This document shows positions 15,133 through 28,165 of a stretch of 64,000 bases of DNA, one piece after another. The position numbers and the translations under genes were made by a program. The stretch comes from Ecdyonurus torrentis. Taxonomy: Eukaryota; Arthropoda; Insecta; Ephemeroptera; Heptageniidae. Every line of letters begins with the position of its first letter. Position 1 is the first letter of the stretch. The notes beneath the pieces are model-generated. The model saw only the letters and a program-made list of their open reading frames with translations, did no database searches and was not told the DNA's origin. Location of the stretch: the NCBI GenBank assembly GCA_949318235.1, contig OX439129.1:9082349-9146348 (forward strand). Reading direction: 5' to 3'.

Positions 15133-15638
15133 GCTTATTTTTCACCCCTTCTTCATCCTTTATAAAATATTTTAACACTTTTCTTTATTTTTTAAGAGCA
15201 TATTATTATTATTTTCTTTTTCTTTTTTTTTGTTATTGCATTACCAATGCTCTGTGATACAATATGTTTATGTTGTTGTTTTTAATGTATATTACCTAGT
15301 ATCATTATTTTGAATTATAATCGTCAATGCTATTATTTTTAAGTTCTAACTATGTTTGTGTTAGGAATAACAGTGGGCCAGACACTTGTTAAGCCTAAAC
15401 CTTGCCCTTTCGATTTTTTTTTTATATTATTGAATAAAAACGAATATTTATTTATTAATGGTTATTCAAATGAAATGCGCATTTTTTGTTGCAAGAAATC
15501 AGGGTTTACGAATAACAATAGTGTTGTTCTTATGAGGAAAATATTCATTGAATTCAAATGGTAAATAGTATGTGTACGTTTCACGCACTAAAATACAGCC
15601 ACCTACAGTATTTTGGACATTATATATTAAGGTTTAAA

Positions 15639-15766
15639 GTACACATGATTATGATAATATATTTTACCGTTCACAAAACTTGCGTTAAATTTGCAATGTT
15701 ATTCTTATATGAAAGAAATACGCTCTGATTTTGAATGGTAAAATATATTATCACAATTTTGTGTAC
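15639..15766. mobile_element. GTACAC-ended MITE, copy A
   Basis: 128 bp with ~35-bp imperfect inverted ends (GTACACATGATTATGATAAT on the left, complement ending GTGTAC on the right). Core AATTTGCAATGTTATTCTTA recurs at 35453-35589 and in part at 14807-14890. Confidence 0.6.
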
Positions 15767-16372
15767 CAACCAATGCTTATATATTATTTTGGTATAAACT
15801 TAACAGGCTAATATTTCAAATAAAGCATTATAAACTAATAAAAACTTAATGTATAGTCAATAACAGTCAATTTTTTATATAGTTGATATGTAAATTATAC
15901 ATGTGTGTTTCTTTATCGTTTTTGTATAAAATCAATAAATACTTGTTAACATTTTATGAATATGTTATAGTCAATAAAAGTTATAGACTATACGATTAGA
16001 TATAGCGTGTATGTTGCTTCATGATTATTACGTCAAGAACGAGATTGAACTTCCATTGTAATAGCTTTTACAATTAATAACATAATATGCTAATTGGCTC
16101 ATTATTGGTACTGCAACTTCAAGGTTAATTATTGTAATTACAGGTTCTATAATTTATTGATGTAATATATTGATTTTCGTACATGTAAAATTAATTTTAA
16201 GTAATGTAAATTAAGTATTTTTATAAGAACTTCAAATGAATTGATACTATACATTTAACATACAACAATGGAACTTTGGATGGGAACTTTTACTGCTCAT
16301 TCCAGTAATTTATTATTCGTAACTATACAAGTGATATTTTTGTTTTTAATATTTAATATAGCTTTCAGATCC

Positions 16373-16672
16373 GAGGCCGTGGCGCAGTGGTAGCGTGTCT
16401 GCTTCGTGTGCGAAGGGTCACTGGTTCGACTCCCAGGCTGTGCGGCTTTTACAAGACCGTGTATGCTGGCGGAGTGCACTTGTGATCTTTGCATATGAGG
16501 TTGATGCGTGTGCTATTGTGTCATGAGTCATCGGTAGGAGAGGTGTGTATGCATGTCTCCGATCGTCCTGATGTAGGCAGTAGTGACCCTACATCACGCA
16601 ATAGAGAGAATCTCGGGACGGTTCACCATTTCACTCATATTTCCTGCCTATCCATTCATCATCACCTATAAC
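16373..16672 (+). mobile_element. tRNA-derived SINE, family 2
   Basis: The first ~74 bases are tRNA-like with a perfect A box TGGCGCAGTGG (16380-16390) and B box GGTTCGACTCC (16423-16433). A body of about 220 bp follows with GGTAGGAGAGGTGT and TCTCGGGACGGTTCACCA, both also found in order at 47131-47450. GC content is clearly above the surroundings. Confidence 0.7.
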
Positions 16673-16886
16673 CAAACTTGCTATAGACTAGGTAAATATA
16701 AGAGCCCTAGATAACACAAGAACAATTTGCAACCAAGGTTGACTGGACACAAAATGTGTATGGATTCTCAGAGTCTTTTCCAGTAACCTCATGGGGTATT
16801 AGCTTCTCTTCTGTATAGCCCATGAAAGATTGTATAATTACAATATTATTATAGATCATGATATTTTTATTTTACTATATAATTAG

Positions 16887-16888
<2 letters not shown>

Positions 16889-16980
<92 letters not shown>
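16889..16980 (+). repeat. (CA)n array, 92 bp
   Basis: Pure dinucleotide repeat downstream of the family 2 SINE. Confidence 0.96.
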
Positions 16981-16982
<2 letters not shown>

Positions 16983-18388
16983 ATACAATAAGCTTTACAA
17001 TGCTAGTCTTACTTTGTTAGTTCCCAAAATTTGTCATTCGTTCATACAATAAGAAGTATTATTATGACAGTAAAAATACTCATTTATTACAAAACAATTG
17101 TTGAAAACTAATTTTAGACACAACAATTATTTCTGAAAACATATTTTTTACAACTGTCCCATGTAGTATATAGAGTATGGTCATGAGTCACTTTTTCCTT
17201 ATGCTATTTTTTTTTTATTCCAACTTTAAAAAAAGAATAAGGTGTGTATCATTCTATAAAAAATATATTCAAGGGGAGTATAAGCTATTAAAAAAAGTGG
17301 GCGTGAAAATTTACCGGTCCTCTCTCTCTATGGCATCTACGACTTTGGTACCATGCCAAAATTATCGCGTGTTTATATCCAATGTGTGTATTTTTTACTT
17401 TTTTTTTATTTTCAGGGTTAATTAACTACCCAAGCTGCATTATTGCAATTTCAAGACAAAAGAGAGGAAGAGGGGGGAAATAACAATCTAGCTTGCTTAA
17501 ATAAACAGACACGTGATAATATTGATCAAATTTCAACTTTTAATTAAACTAAAAATAAAAGTCACGTGAAATAACACGAGAATTTTATTTACATTCTCGT
17601 ATATATAAAAGAATAGTTGATGTTAGATTCACTGTAACTAAAGTAAAACAATAAGCACAAAGTAACTTAAATGAGTATACATATACAATAGTAATAAAAT
17701 TACAATTACAAGCCCCAGTTTACAAAATTTACGAAGTGACTTTTGTTCTTCTTCTTCTTTGTAATTTTATGTTTATATTATATACTATTATTTTTTCTCA
17801 TGAGCTCATGAGGATTTGCGTAACTGCAATGTTTAAAATAAATTTTAGTGTCCTCAGTTTTAGATGAATCTTAAATTTGATTGTGAAAAAAATAGCAATT
17901 ATCTGGCTAATTTGTTATTGATGTATTAAAACGAATTTATTAAGGTCTTTAACCTATGCAGAAAAAATTAATGTAAATTATAGTAACACTCTGATACATT
18001 TTTTTAAATTTAGAACTTTAAAATAAATCACAGTTATATAAAAATAGTATTAATTATATTTAAAATGACAAATGTTTATACAAAATAAAAATTCTTTCAC
18101 TAAAAAAAAGTATCAAAATAATAATAATTCAATCAACGTTTAAAATAAATTTAAAGTAAAAAAATTTATTACGTTACACACATTTAAAATTATATATTTA
18201 TTAATTAGTATCTATGTAAGATATAAATAAGACTTATGCAAGTACTCTTGTAATTTTTTTATAATAATAATAAATTGAAATACCGCATACATAAGGTATG
18301 CCCCTAACTAAGTCTTGGCTTAAGATTGGGTTGTTTATATCGGCTAGAACCGCGCAGGAGGACTCGCTAGCTCGTATTCATCAGTGTA

Positions 18389-18472
18389 CACGCATGCGCA
18401 CATTTTCTCAAAGTCAGGTGGGACTGTTGTGAATCTTTCCACTCAAAAAGTTTTTAGAGAGTAGATTCAGTT
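18389..18472 (+). promoter_or_regulatory. Probable core promoter of the DUSP14-like gene
   Basis: A relatively GC-rich patch lies just upstream of the phosphatase start codon. It contains CACGCATGCGCA (18389-18400), 11 of 12 matches to the NRF1/Ewg consensus YGCGCAYGCGCR, and TCAGTT (18467-18472), the canonical arthropod initiator, which would give a 5' UTR of about 74 bases before the ATG at 18543. No TATA box is seen at the expected spacing. Motif evidence only. Confidence 0.45.
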
Positions 18473-18542
18473 GTGAACGCGATATCATTTAAGTTGTTTC
18501 AAATTTTGCTTACAATAATATAAATATTTTTAAGAAGTCAAA

Positions 18543-19916
18543 ATGAAAGTTGAAGATCGTTTAATAACACCACCAGCACAAGTGGATAATAATAATGATG
18601 AAGATAGAGAAAAGTGAGTTCTGCGCTCTTTTATAATATTTTATCGCTTTAATTACATACATGCTGTATTTGTGAAAATTTAAGTTCTATAAACGATTAT
18701 TTTGTATGTGACTTCATAAGCAGCATTTCTATCAAATTATAAATATGGCGCAAGATTTTGTGGACGTAAATATACAAGAGAAGAAAAACTCTTAGTTTTG
18801 AATTTTCATTTAAGTATATTAATAATTGAATAAATAATGAACGAAAACGGCATTTTAGTGAATGTTGGAGCTAGAATACTCAATACTTTGAATTGATTGA
18901 ACGTGAAGTTGAAATATTTTGAATTAGAAACTTAATATAATGACTTAATAATATATTTAAATTATTCGTTTTCATGACAACAGCTTCATTTTTTGGAAAA
19001 AAACAAAAAAAAAAAAAAAAACTTGACGGTGTTGTGTTTTAATTTTCAGTGGTAACATCCCCAAACCATACACATCTCCCGCCTCTGCAATTGCCCAGGT
19101 GACACCGTGGTTGTTTTTATGTGGCGCGAGCGCAGTCAAGGCTCAGCGACTTCGAGCTCTGGGAATAACATGTGTGGTCAACGCCACTGCAGAACTACCT
19201 GACCTTCCTCTGGACGACACTGATGTCATAAGAGTCGGAGTTGGGGATTCACCAGGAGTTGACCTAGGACCATACCTTGATATGGTTGCTGATAAGGTAA
19301 GCAAACGCTGTGATACTAAAAAAAATGTTTTAATTAAACGTTCAAATTAATAATAATAATGATAATAATGCTATAAATTTATATCTATACAATTTTTTTA
19401 AGAGTTAAAAAGGCAATATAAGCATATATCTTAAAATTTTAAGTATATAGAGACTTATTAAAACTTTAAAATACTTATGCTAATTGAGAAATATTACTGC
19501 CAATGTTACTTGTCAATAATTCTATTATTTTTTATTAAGAAAACTGAATTAACAAGCCTTGTTTATTTGCTGACCAGGTTGAGGAAGTTCGGCAAGCAGG
19601 TGGCAGAACGTTGGTCCACTGCACTGCGGGTGTCAGTCGAAGTGCATCTCTCTGCCTCGCGTACTTAATGAAGTACCAAAACATGGCTCTCCGCAAAGCA
19701 TTCTCTCACCTAAGAGTTGTACGTCCTGCTGTTAGGCCGAACAGTGGCTTCTTTCGTCAACTGATTGCCTTAGAACAACGACTTCTAGGACGTGAAAGTG
19801 TCTCAATGGTGCATAATGATGCAGCAGGCATGCATATACCTGATGTCTATGAGGTTGATTATCAAAAGATGCTTTGGTTCCAACAAAACTATCGTACAAG
19901 TTTGGGAAGACACTAA
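18543..19916 (+). CDS. Dual-specificity protein phosphatase, DUSP14/18/21-like
   Basis: Exons 18543-18613, 19050-19296 and 19578-19916 join in phases 2 and 0 to give 218 residues. The atypical DUSP catalytic domain spans roughly residues 35-190. The active-site loop is HCTAGVSRS, with the nucleophile Cys121 and Arg127; the likely general acid is Asp90 in VGDSP. Around it are family features: GITCVVNATAELP, PYLDMVADK, SLCLAYLMKY, and the C-terminal PDVYE, also present in DUSP14. There is no MAPK-docking CH2 domain, as expected for this small class. Such enzymes dephosphorylate phosphotyrosine and phosphothreonine, often on MAP kinases or TAK1-type regulators, in the cytosol; some members localise to mitochondria. 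The first 24 residues are acidic and asparagine-rich and look disordered. AATAAA signals occur about 380-450 bases after the stop. Which of DUSP14, 18, 21 or 28 is closest cannot be settled by eye. Confidence 0.93.
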
Positions 19917-21397
19917 AATACTATATATAAAAAAATGTATATCATTTAATTATACTGTACTTTTTTCTTCTCTTCGGTGACTTTCCAATTAATGTGATGA
20001 TATTTTTGTTATTATCAGTGATTTTTTTGTGTATTGTATATTCAGATCTATATTTTATATCGATCTCTCTCTGATTTTTAATTTATTTCTCTTATTTTTC
20101 AAATTCAATACTATATATAAAAATGTGTTAAAAAAAATATAAAACAGATGCAGATTATGCTTATATTTGTGAGAAAATGGCAGCAATATAAAAAAAATGA
20201 TAACAAAAAACAAATTTTTGTTTGTATGAAAATCTGCATTTGTGTATGAATGATCTCTTAAATTTTACTTGTAGAGATTTTAAATAGGAGAAAAAAAAAT
20301 AAATGACCACTTGTAATGCTTTTTCTTGTTAAGTGATTAACATCAAAATATTAACAAGCGCAATGTAAAATAAATGAAGTTGAACTATTTCGGTGGAATG
20401 TAAGGATTTGTATTATTCATTCCGTTGTGAATTAATGTTTTAAAATATTATTTTCTGTTTCACTATTCCAATGCTTATATGTGTAAAAAAAATTATATAT
20501 TTATTGAATATAACAATTAAAATATATTCTCTAACTCATACAAATATGCATTTTATTATTATTACTGTTTCAACTTTGTTACTTAACAAAACATAGAGAA
20601 ATTTGTATTGCTATTTTACGAGTAATCGTATAGGGGGGACATTCTTGAAATTCTTATAGTCAACAATTTTAAAATCTTTAAGTAAATGAAATAGAAAAAA
20701 AATAAAACTAATTAGTTAAATTTTGATTAATGAATATTTTAAAATTAGATTTTAGCTTTTAAAAAGAATACTTTCTTATTTTATTTATACATTTTTATTC
20801 AATATAGTAATAAATTTATTTTCTTGATACCACTTACAAAGTCAATTTAAATTATAATGTTGTTGTATTATAAACGGCAGACGGATACATAGCCAAACAG
20901 TTTAAATTCTCTTAGCATGTGTCTTTGTATTTTATGGTAGTGACGCACATATAGAGAGAAAAAAAATAGCGAAAACTACCACTAAAGAATTTCTAACTCT
21001 CAACTTTAAACAAATTTAAATTTAGACTCGAAAGGAATTTTGGTACCTTTTTTTATACTTATGTATATTTTTTAATACTTATTGGAAAATTAAAGTAAGA
21101 GTACAATATCACATTTTTTTATAACTTTTTTTCTTTTAAAGTTTTTTTTTTTTTTTTTTTTTTTTTTCTTGGCATTTCTCCAGATTTATGTATTTATATT
21201 ATGGTAGACACATTTGAGGAAAAACATACATAGTTTGCATTCTTGGCATATCTTGATCTCTGAGCTGGCTTGTAATATCCAGTTCACAGTGTCGTGCCAA
21301 AATACTCCAGAAGACGAAGGAAAACATAGATGATTCACTCGGCGTGTATTACGTGTTATTTAATTTTTGCCAAGTAAAATTTCAAAATAAAAGAACT

Positions 21398-21429
<32 letters not shown>

Positions 21430-23249
21430 AAGTAAAAACGATATACTGAGTGTTAAAAATTGAGCAAATCTTTGTGTCCTGTTAAGCAATTAAAACAATT
21501 TTATAAAACACATTTCTCAAAAACGTTAAGCTAGATATTTTCAAAATAAATTTTAACCTTAAGGTTAATGTTTTGAAATTTTAAAAGCATTGTGGTAAAT
21601 TTTTCAGTTTGTTTATGATATTTTACAAAGTTCATGATCCCTTTTAAGTTCAATTTACTGTTTATTTATACAATACATACTTTAACTGAATGAAAACGTA
21701 AAATAAATTAGATCAAATACAAGGAAAAATGGTACATTGAAAAGTAATCAAGCTTAATTTCCTTGTAAATATTTATGGTACTACAAGTCATTGATTCATC
21801 TTCCGTTCATTCTGATTTCCAATTTTAAAATAATATCAAAGAAAAAGATAACAAATTGGGCTAAGCTGCCATCTACTGACGTCCCACACACTACCTTGTT
21901 TATTTGAATATTGTATATCAAAGCTTTAAAACTTCGTTTCAAAAATCTCGCTGTTTTTTTTTTTTTTTTTTTTTCATACACCTTTTTTTCTTTTAATGTT
22001 TCAATAAAATTTCGTTAGATTCTTATTATAAATATTTTTTTTAAGAACAGTTTTTTAATCTTAATAGAAAAGAAAACATTTGTTTATATTGAATATAACT
22101 ATGTTTTACTATATTCAATAAAATATTTGTTTTTAATAATAATAAAATAACTTAAATAATAATTTGAGTTGAAATTTCTGTAGAAAACTAGAGTCGCAAC
22201 AATATATTAGAGTTGCAACTTCAAAAGCTTGCATTTAAGTAATAACTTATAATAATTAAAAACTTTCTATGTATACTGTATTTTATGTTTGCATTTGATG
22301 CAACTGCAGAAATAAGCAAAACTAATTTATGTATAATTTTAAATGAAATTTTAAGTGTCAGTTTGTTTTAAGCCATCATATATCATACAAGTGTTAAAGT
22401 TATTTTTGAACGCGAGCAAACAATACCTAGCTCTATTGTAGAGTAAGAAAAATTGGAGGTACTTACTCATGAGCCTATTGTTTTTTAAGACTCTACAATT
22501 AGAAACTTTAACTCTTTTTTTCTTCTTTATACTACAGCTAACTATAAGAAAATAATATCACGAGTTTGTTATAGTAATTGAAAAATAAGAGCGAGAGTAT
22601 GAGACAGGCATTATTGTATTAAAACTTTTTTTTTTATTTGAAAATGAATATTAAACAGAAATCATCATCTTAAATTTTATATGTCTAATAGACATGTTTT
22701 CCACCAAAAAAATGTTGCGATTTCAATAATCAAAAGCTGAAATTTTGGTTTATTATTCTTTTTATCGACTGATGCATTATAAGTTAATTAATAAGTATAA
22801 TTATATGGATTAGAAAAGACAAATTTCATGATTTATTTTATCAGTTTTTTTATGTGTTGCGAGTGTAGCACCACATGATTTTTCTCGGCAAACTATTTTT
22901 ATGATTATTAACATTGTAACAATAAAAATTAAATTACGAAAGTTACTTGCTTACAAATATTAATTTATATAAATCAAACCAGAGGAAGTGGAGAGAGAGA
23001 GAGAGAGAGAGATTCTAAACTTTACCAACGTTAATTTAGAAATTAAAATAATAATTTTTATGTATTGTATTTTGAGTTGGCACCAGTAAGCGTGCAAATG
23101 TATTTATCACTGGTTTAAAAGATTAGCATAAGCATGACATATAAATTAAAATTAAATAGAACACTTTTTTTTTTCACTACAGCTGATAATTTTATTTTGC
23201 AAAAGCTCCTTTCCTTACTGCTGAAGTTATTTTTTTTTTAACAGGTTCA

Positions 23250-23550
23250 TAAAGCTCTAAAGCTGTCATCAATGACATGCCATAATCTGCTGACGATGAC
23301 TGCTACAAAATAAATATAACAAACTTTTTGAATCACTAATGACAAAAATAGACATTCATCTTTTTATGAACAACAACTCTTTAAACACCACTTAGGCACT
23401 TATGTAACTGACCCAACTGGTATACATCATTGTGTAAGATGACTAAAACTGTTTAATGAAATATATTGTATTCCTTTATGTATTTTTGTAATCAATGTGT
23501 ATGTATCAATTGATATTATGATAAATAAAGAAACTGAAGCTGAATGAACT
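23250..23550 (+). mobile_element. Probable non-LTR retrotransposon 3' tail
   Basis: Ends GATAAATAAAGAAACTGAAG followed by CTGAATGAA, the layout of LINE 3' ends: a poly-A signal-like AATAAA then a short GAA/CTGAA repeat. No coding part remains. The left boundary is a guess. Confidence 0.4.
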
Positions 23551-24382
23551 TTTAGATTTGATAATAAGCTAAAATTTAAAATTCAGAAAATAAAATACTG
23601 TAGAAAATAAGCAAAAATTACATTGATATTAAAAAGCAGTACTTATCATTGAACTATAAAGTATAATTGTGCTTAATATACTGTGTATTAAAACAAAATG
23701 TATTCAGTGGTTGCATTCATATAGCAGTCGATGCCATATGAAAGCAATAACATGGACTGTTATATGGGAACAATGACTCATTTTGGCAGTTAAAAATACT
23801 TATAGCAATATTTTTGAGAGCATTGATGCTGTTAATAGGCTAAAATAGGTTTTCAAGTATGCAAGAAAAACAACAACAACAAAAAGTATTAGATTTCTCA
23901 AAGAACCAAAAACGACGCAATGTTATACATTGCTCCAGTATGACGTCGAAGAGCATTCCCGCGTTTTTCATGCATACATTTTATATTATGAATAATAATA
24001 TTATATTACTGATTTGAGCTTTTAACATGCACAATAGGGTGTCTTATTGTCTATTGGATAATAATAATAAAATAACAATAATAATTTAAAAAAGGAAGGG
24101 AAATAAGCAAGGTATTTGACGTCATTTCAAGACTTTGCTATAGAACTGTAATTAGCTGCTGACATTAATCTGCCCCACGCACGAACTACGCACAAGTATA
24201 GGATCAGAATAAAACACACTGGTACTAATTACACATAAAATTGTCTTGAGAAATAAAAATAGAATAATATATATTAATAATTATTGTGATCTTTGCTAAA
24301 AATATGAAATTGGCAATACATTGCCAAAAAAATAAAATCAATGTAAAATGTTCGTGTATGCACGTGTATGAATGCCTGAACT

Positions 24383-24502
24383 AAGGTCCGCGGAAAAAAG
24401 GTTCTCGGATAAAAGGACCTGCCTTTACGCACAGGTATAGCATTTCGGCAAGCTGCACACAAGTAGGACCTTTTATCCGAGGTCCTTTTTTCCACGGACC
24501 TT
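24383..24502. mobile_element. 120-bp inverted-repeat element
   Basis: Arms of about 40 bp, AAGGTCCGCGGAAAAAAGG...GGATAAAAGGACCT on the left and the complement on the right with few mismatches. No target duplication recognised. Confidence 0.7.
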
Positions 24503-25010
24503 CCTTCTGTATACCACGTGTATGGGTGTGTTTGTCACTTTTCACATTCAATAGTAATAAGTTTAGAGAAAAAAATGTATGGAAAACAATGACTGTACTG
24601 TATTAAGTCGTTTACAGCAGTTTTAATATTAATTAGTTACTTATTCATTCAACACTGCATCATTTTTCATCACAAATCGTCAGCTTATTATCTTTTCTTA
24701 CTTTGTATTATATTGCCAAGTAAAAGAAACAATATCTTTCATAATATAATGAAAAAAATTACTTTAAAGTCATGAAATAATTAATTACTAAGTCGAAAGA
24801 TCTCACAATACTTAGAGGGTGTTAACTAACAGAGAGAAACAAGTTTGATTTTATGTTCGTGACTCTTGCAGAAATAAAAAAAAAACGCGTTTTTAAAATT
24901 AGCTTCGTGGGTTCAGGTAGAAGCCAAGGTGAGGAGGTTTTTTTACTAATCGTTTTTAAGAAGCTGTGCTTGCTTGCCGGCCCGCTACTGTGAGCTCTTC
25001 TACAGCTAAA

Positions 25011-25012
<2 letters not shown>

Positions 25013-25107
<95 letters not shown>
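25013..25107 (+). repeat. (CT)n array in a GC-rich island
   Basis: Pure CT repeat. Flanks from 24965 and to 25160 are unusually GC-rich for the region (TTGCCGGCCCGCTAC, GCACGCCGCG), which could mark a GAGA-type regulatory site or a retroposed fragment. Confidence 0.9.
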
Positions 25108-25109
<2 letters not shown>

Positions 25110-27505
25110 CGCCGCGTTTTTTGCTGTCTCGTGGCGAAGGCCGTCGTCTTTACAGTGAATCATGTGCTTTCTAACCCTTTCCTAACACAGCCAACTTTAT
25201 AAATATTACTTTTTCAAAATTTTTCTCAAATACATTTTTAGTCTTTTGTAAACTAAGCATTAATAATATTGTAACTTCTTGTAAAAAAACCGTTTCGGAA
25301 TTTAAAGTAAAGAAATGTGTAAACATTGTTTCAACACAACGTTTTTTTTATCTTTAAGATTTAAATTTTAAATCGCATTAAAGGTTATCTAACTATCTGT
25401 CTTTAAGGAAAGAAAATAAATTTTTGTAAAGAGAAAGGTTTATAAAAAAAAAAAAAAAGAGAAATGTTACCTGAAAATTTGTATGGAATTTCCGGATGAT
25501 CGTTAATCTTTTTTTTATTTTTTTTTTAAAAGTCAGTATCCTAATATGTATGCAACCTGCTTGGTATATGTGACGCAAAAATTGCCTAACTTCCAGGAAA
25601 CTTGTGTAGTTCTGAGAAATAAAATAAATAATTTTATTTCTTTACAATGCATTATTATTATAATAAGAATAATAAATAAAAAATAGATTACGATCAAACA
25701 CAATACAAAAATTGCGAGAAACTTTTAATAAATTGTGCTTTAGCATATTAATTAAATGATTCAGAACTTTTTCTAAGAAACGAACTTTAAAAAGTATTTT
25801 ATTTCTCGGGTGTCATATTTTTTGTTATAATCATTTTCTTGCGATAATTTTTTAGTAATTTTATCATTTAAAAAAAGGATTTTTTATTGTACATACAGTA
25901 TGTTATATAATAAATTTTTTGAATTAAATTAGAACATTTTAATACATATTATAATTTAATAAAACGAACATCTTTTAAAATATTTATTGTGATATATGGT
26001 TATGAAATAATAGAAATGGAAAGCAATAAATTGTTCTAGCATGAAAAATAACATTTTTGAATATCGTGCGTGATGTGATATGACGTATACAACTATAGAA
26101 ACTGACATTTTTAATATAAAAACGAATCCCTTTTACCATATGTGTTTTCAGACTGCATTTATGTTTCAAATAAATTTTATTTTATTACTTTCACCCTTCT
26201 TCACTTTATACGTTATATAATGCAGGCAGGGAAACTTGAGTTTGTATTATTGCCCATAGATATCACCCATTTCAAATGGCAATTCTTAGTTAAATAAACG
26301 ATTATTTAAGAAAAATCGAACATTCATACAATCTCAAAGGCAATAGTAAGAAAATAGTTCATAAAACCACATGCATATTAGTTTATTATTAAAAAAATGT
26401 CTGTTCAGCAAAAGCTAAACTTTTTATTATTATTACTTTTTTTTAATAAAGATTATACAGCAGGTAAAAAAAATATTTTGGTGACTGTAATTTTATTTAA
26501 AATTATCAGAAATTGTTAAAAAATATATATAAATAATACATATAGAATAACTATTATTAATTTTAATATTTAAGTTAAAGTTTATATTTTTTTTTGGTTT
26601 TGTTACTAGTCATAACTAGAATGTAAAATACGATAAAATTTTAATCATGCTATTGAAATATCTTATTTATTACAACACTAAAATGGTAATTTATGGCCTA
26701 TAAAATATGTTTACAAATAGAACTAACTATATAAATTATTGTTTACATGATATTAAAAGAATCAATTACATAATCTCTTTTCTCAAATCAATAAGTTAAT
26801 TTACATACTTCAATTGAGTTTTACTTTCCTCTTATTTGATTTAAGACTGACAGTTATGATGAAAAATGTAATAATTATTAAGTTGTGACAGGTCATTAAT
26901 TTATTTACACGTCAAATGTTAAATAATGTTTTTGTTTATTTTAATAATTAGGTAGAAAATACTTCTTTTAAGTCTGGGAAATGTTAATCCATTAATATTT
27001 TGCAAATTCTATTGTAAACTCAGTAAATTCATGTTTATTTCAGAGCTTTACTTTGAATTATTTATAAGCAAGATATAATGAATTCAATCGTTAGATGAAT
27101 AACAAATTCACTCTTGCAATATATTTTAAGCATAAAAATAATAATAATAAAGTACTTGCATTACACATATTGCTTTCTCATTTCTAAATATTACCTTTGA
27201 TTAAAATTCAGATGCAAAAATAAAATTATAAAATTATATAACTGTTATTCTAAAATAAGCTGTAAAATTCCTTTGCATTTTGATTTTTCATGAAAAAATA
27301 ATTTTAGCAGATATTTCCAATGTTGACAATAATTTTGCAATAATAAATATTATAAGATTTATAATATTGAATGTTTGCATGGTTTAAACATGAATCGTTA
27401 TCAAGCTAAGAAAAAGTATAATATTATATAGTAGAGGTTATAGGATCGATATGAATAAAGTAGGCAGAGGTCCGTGCACCCTCCATGCACAAACACGCAC
27501 GTTGT

Positions 27506-27663
27506 TCAGTATTTGCCCGGCAGTCCACCAGTAACGTGCAGCAACCACCCTTTGCTTGTTCTCTTTCTCTCTCTCTCTCTCCTGAGCTCGAGGAACTAAT
27601 TCAGTCTCTAGGGCGCGTTTATCTACTTCACGTAAAACTTGACCACTTCTCACTTCTAGAAAG
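27506..27663 (+). promoter_or_regulatory. Possible promoter and noncoding first exon
   Basis: A GC-rich island in very AT-rich DNA, starting near an initiator-like TCAGTA, containing a short CT run and ending at a donor-like AAG/gtaaaa. It could be a 5' noncoding exon of a plus-strand gene such as the CaaX gene 10 kb on, whose first coding exon has a 3' splice site-like sequence before it. Inference only. Confidence 0.25.
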
Positions 27664-28023
27664 GTAAAAATAACATATATTTAACTTTATTAAAAATATT
27701 GTGATATACTATTTTGTTTTTGTTTGTTTGTTGTTAAGGTACCAGGTGTTATTATAATATTTATATTGTGTTTATTTTCTATCCTTTCTTTTTTTTTTTT
27801 GCATGAATCATAGAAATAGTAACTAACTAAACAGTTTGATATTTTTTTAAATGCTAAAACATTGCACAAAAACGTAAGAGTACTGTACATAGTTGCAGTA
27901 AAATGACAACAACATTCTTCGCAGCTGTGTTTTCTAAACAGTTTATTTTTAACTTAAGAAAATGCGACATAATAAGTGAAGCAATAAATATACGTAGTTA
28001 AGGAACTGAATACCAAAAGTCTA

Positions 28024-28165
28024 CAGATTCAGATTCAAATAGGCTTTATTGCAAAAACATATTACATCAAACATCAAATACACATGTTTGGGGTTAAGTC
28101 ATACGACTCTATAACCAAGTCAGCCGAACAAGGTGCGCCTGCAATTTTTGTAGTTAGGCTTTTTG
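28024..28165 (-). mobile_element. Probable non-LTR retrotransposon 3' tail
   Basis: Read on the minus strand it ends GCAATAAAGCCTATTTGAAT then CTGAATCTG, a common end of LINE elements (AATAAAGCCTATTTGAA with a short tandem tail). The preceding 110 bp are richer in GC than the flanks. No coding part remains. Confidence 0.45.

Noticed and set aside
16373..16446. Functional tRNA gene
   Set aside because: Boxes are perfect, but the anticodon stem pairs poorly and a SINE body shared with 47.1 kb follows. The 1191-1261 tRNA-like unit is rejected for the same reason.
19586..19602. CTCF-like AAGCAGGTGGCAG in DUSP exon 3
   Set aside because: It is coding sequence for a conserved region of the phosphatase; the match is most likely incidental.
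21142..21424. MITE between poly-T and poly-A with CTTGGCA/TGCCAAG ends
   Set aside because: The end match is only 7-8 bases and no second copy was found in the window.
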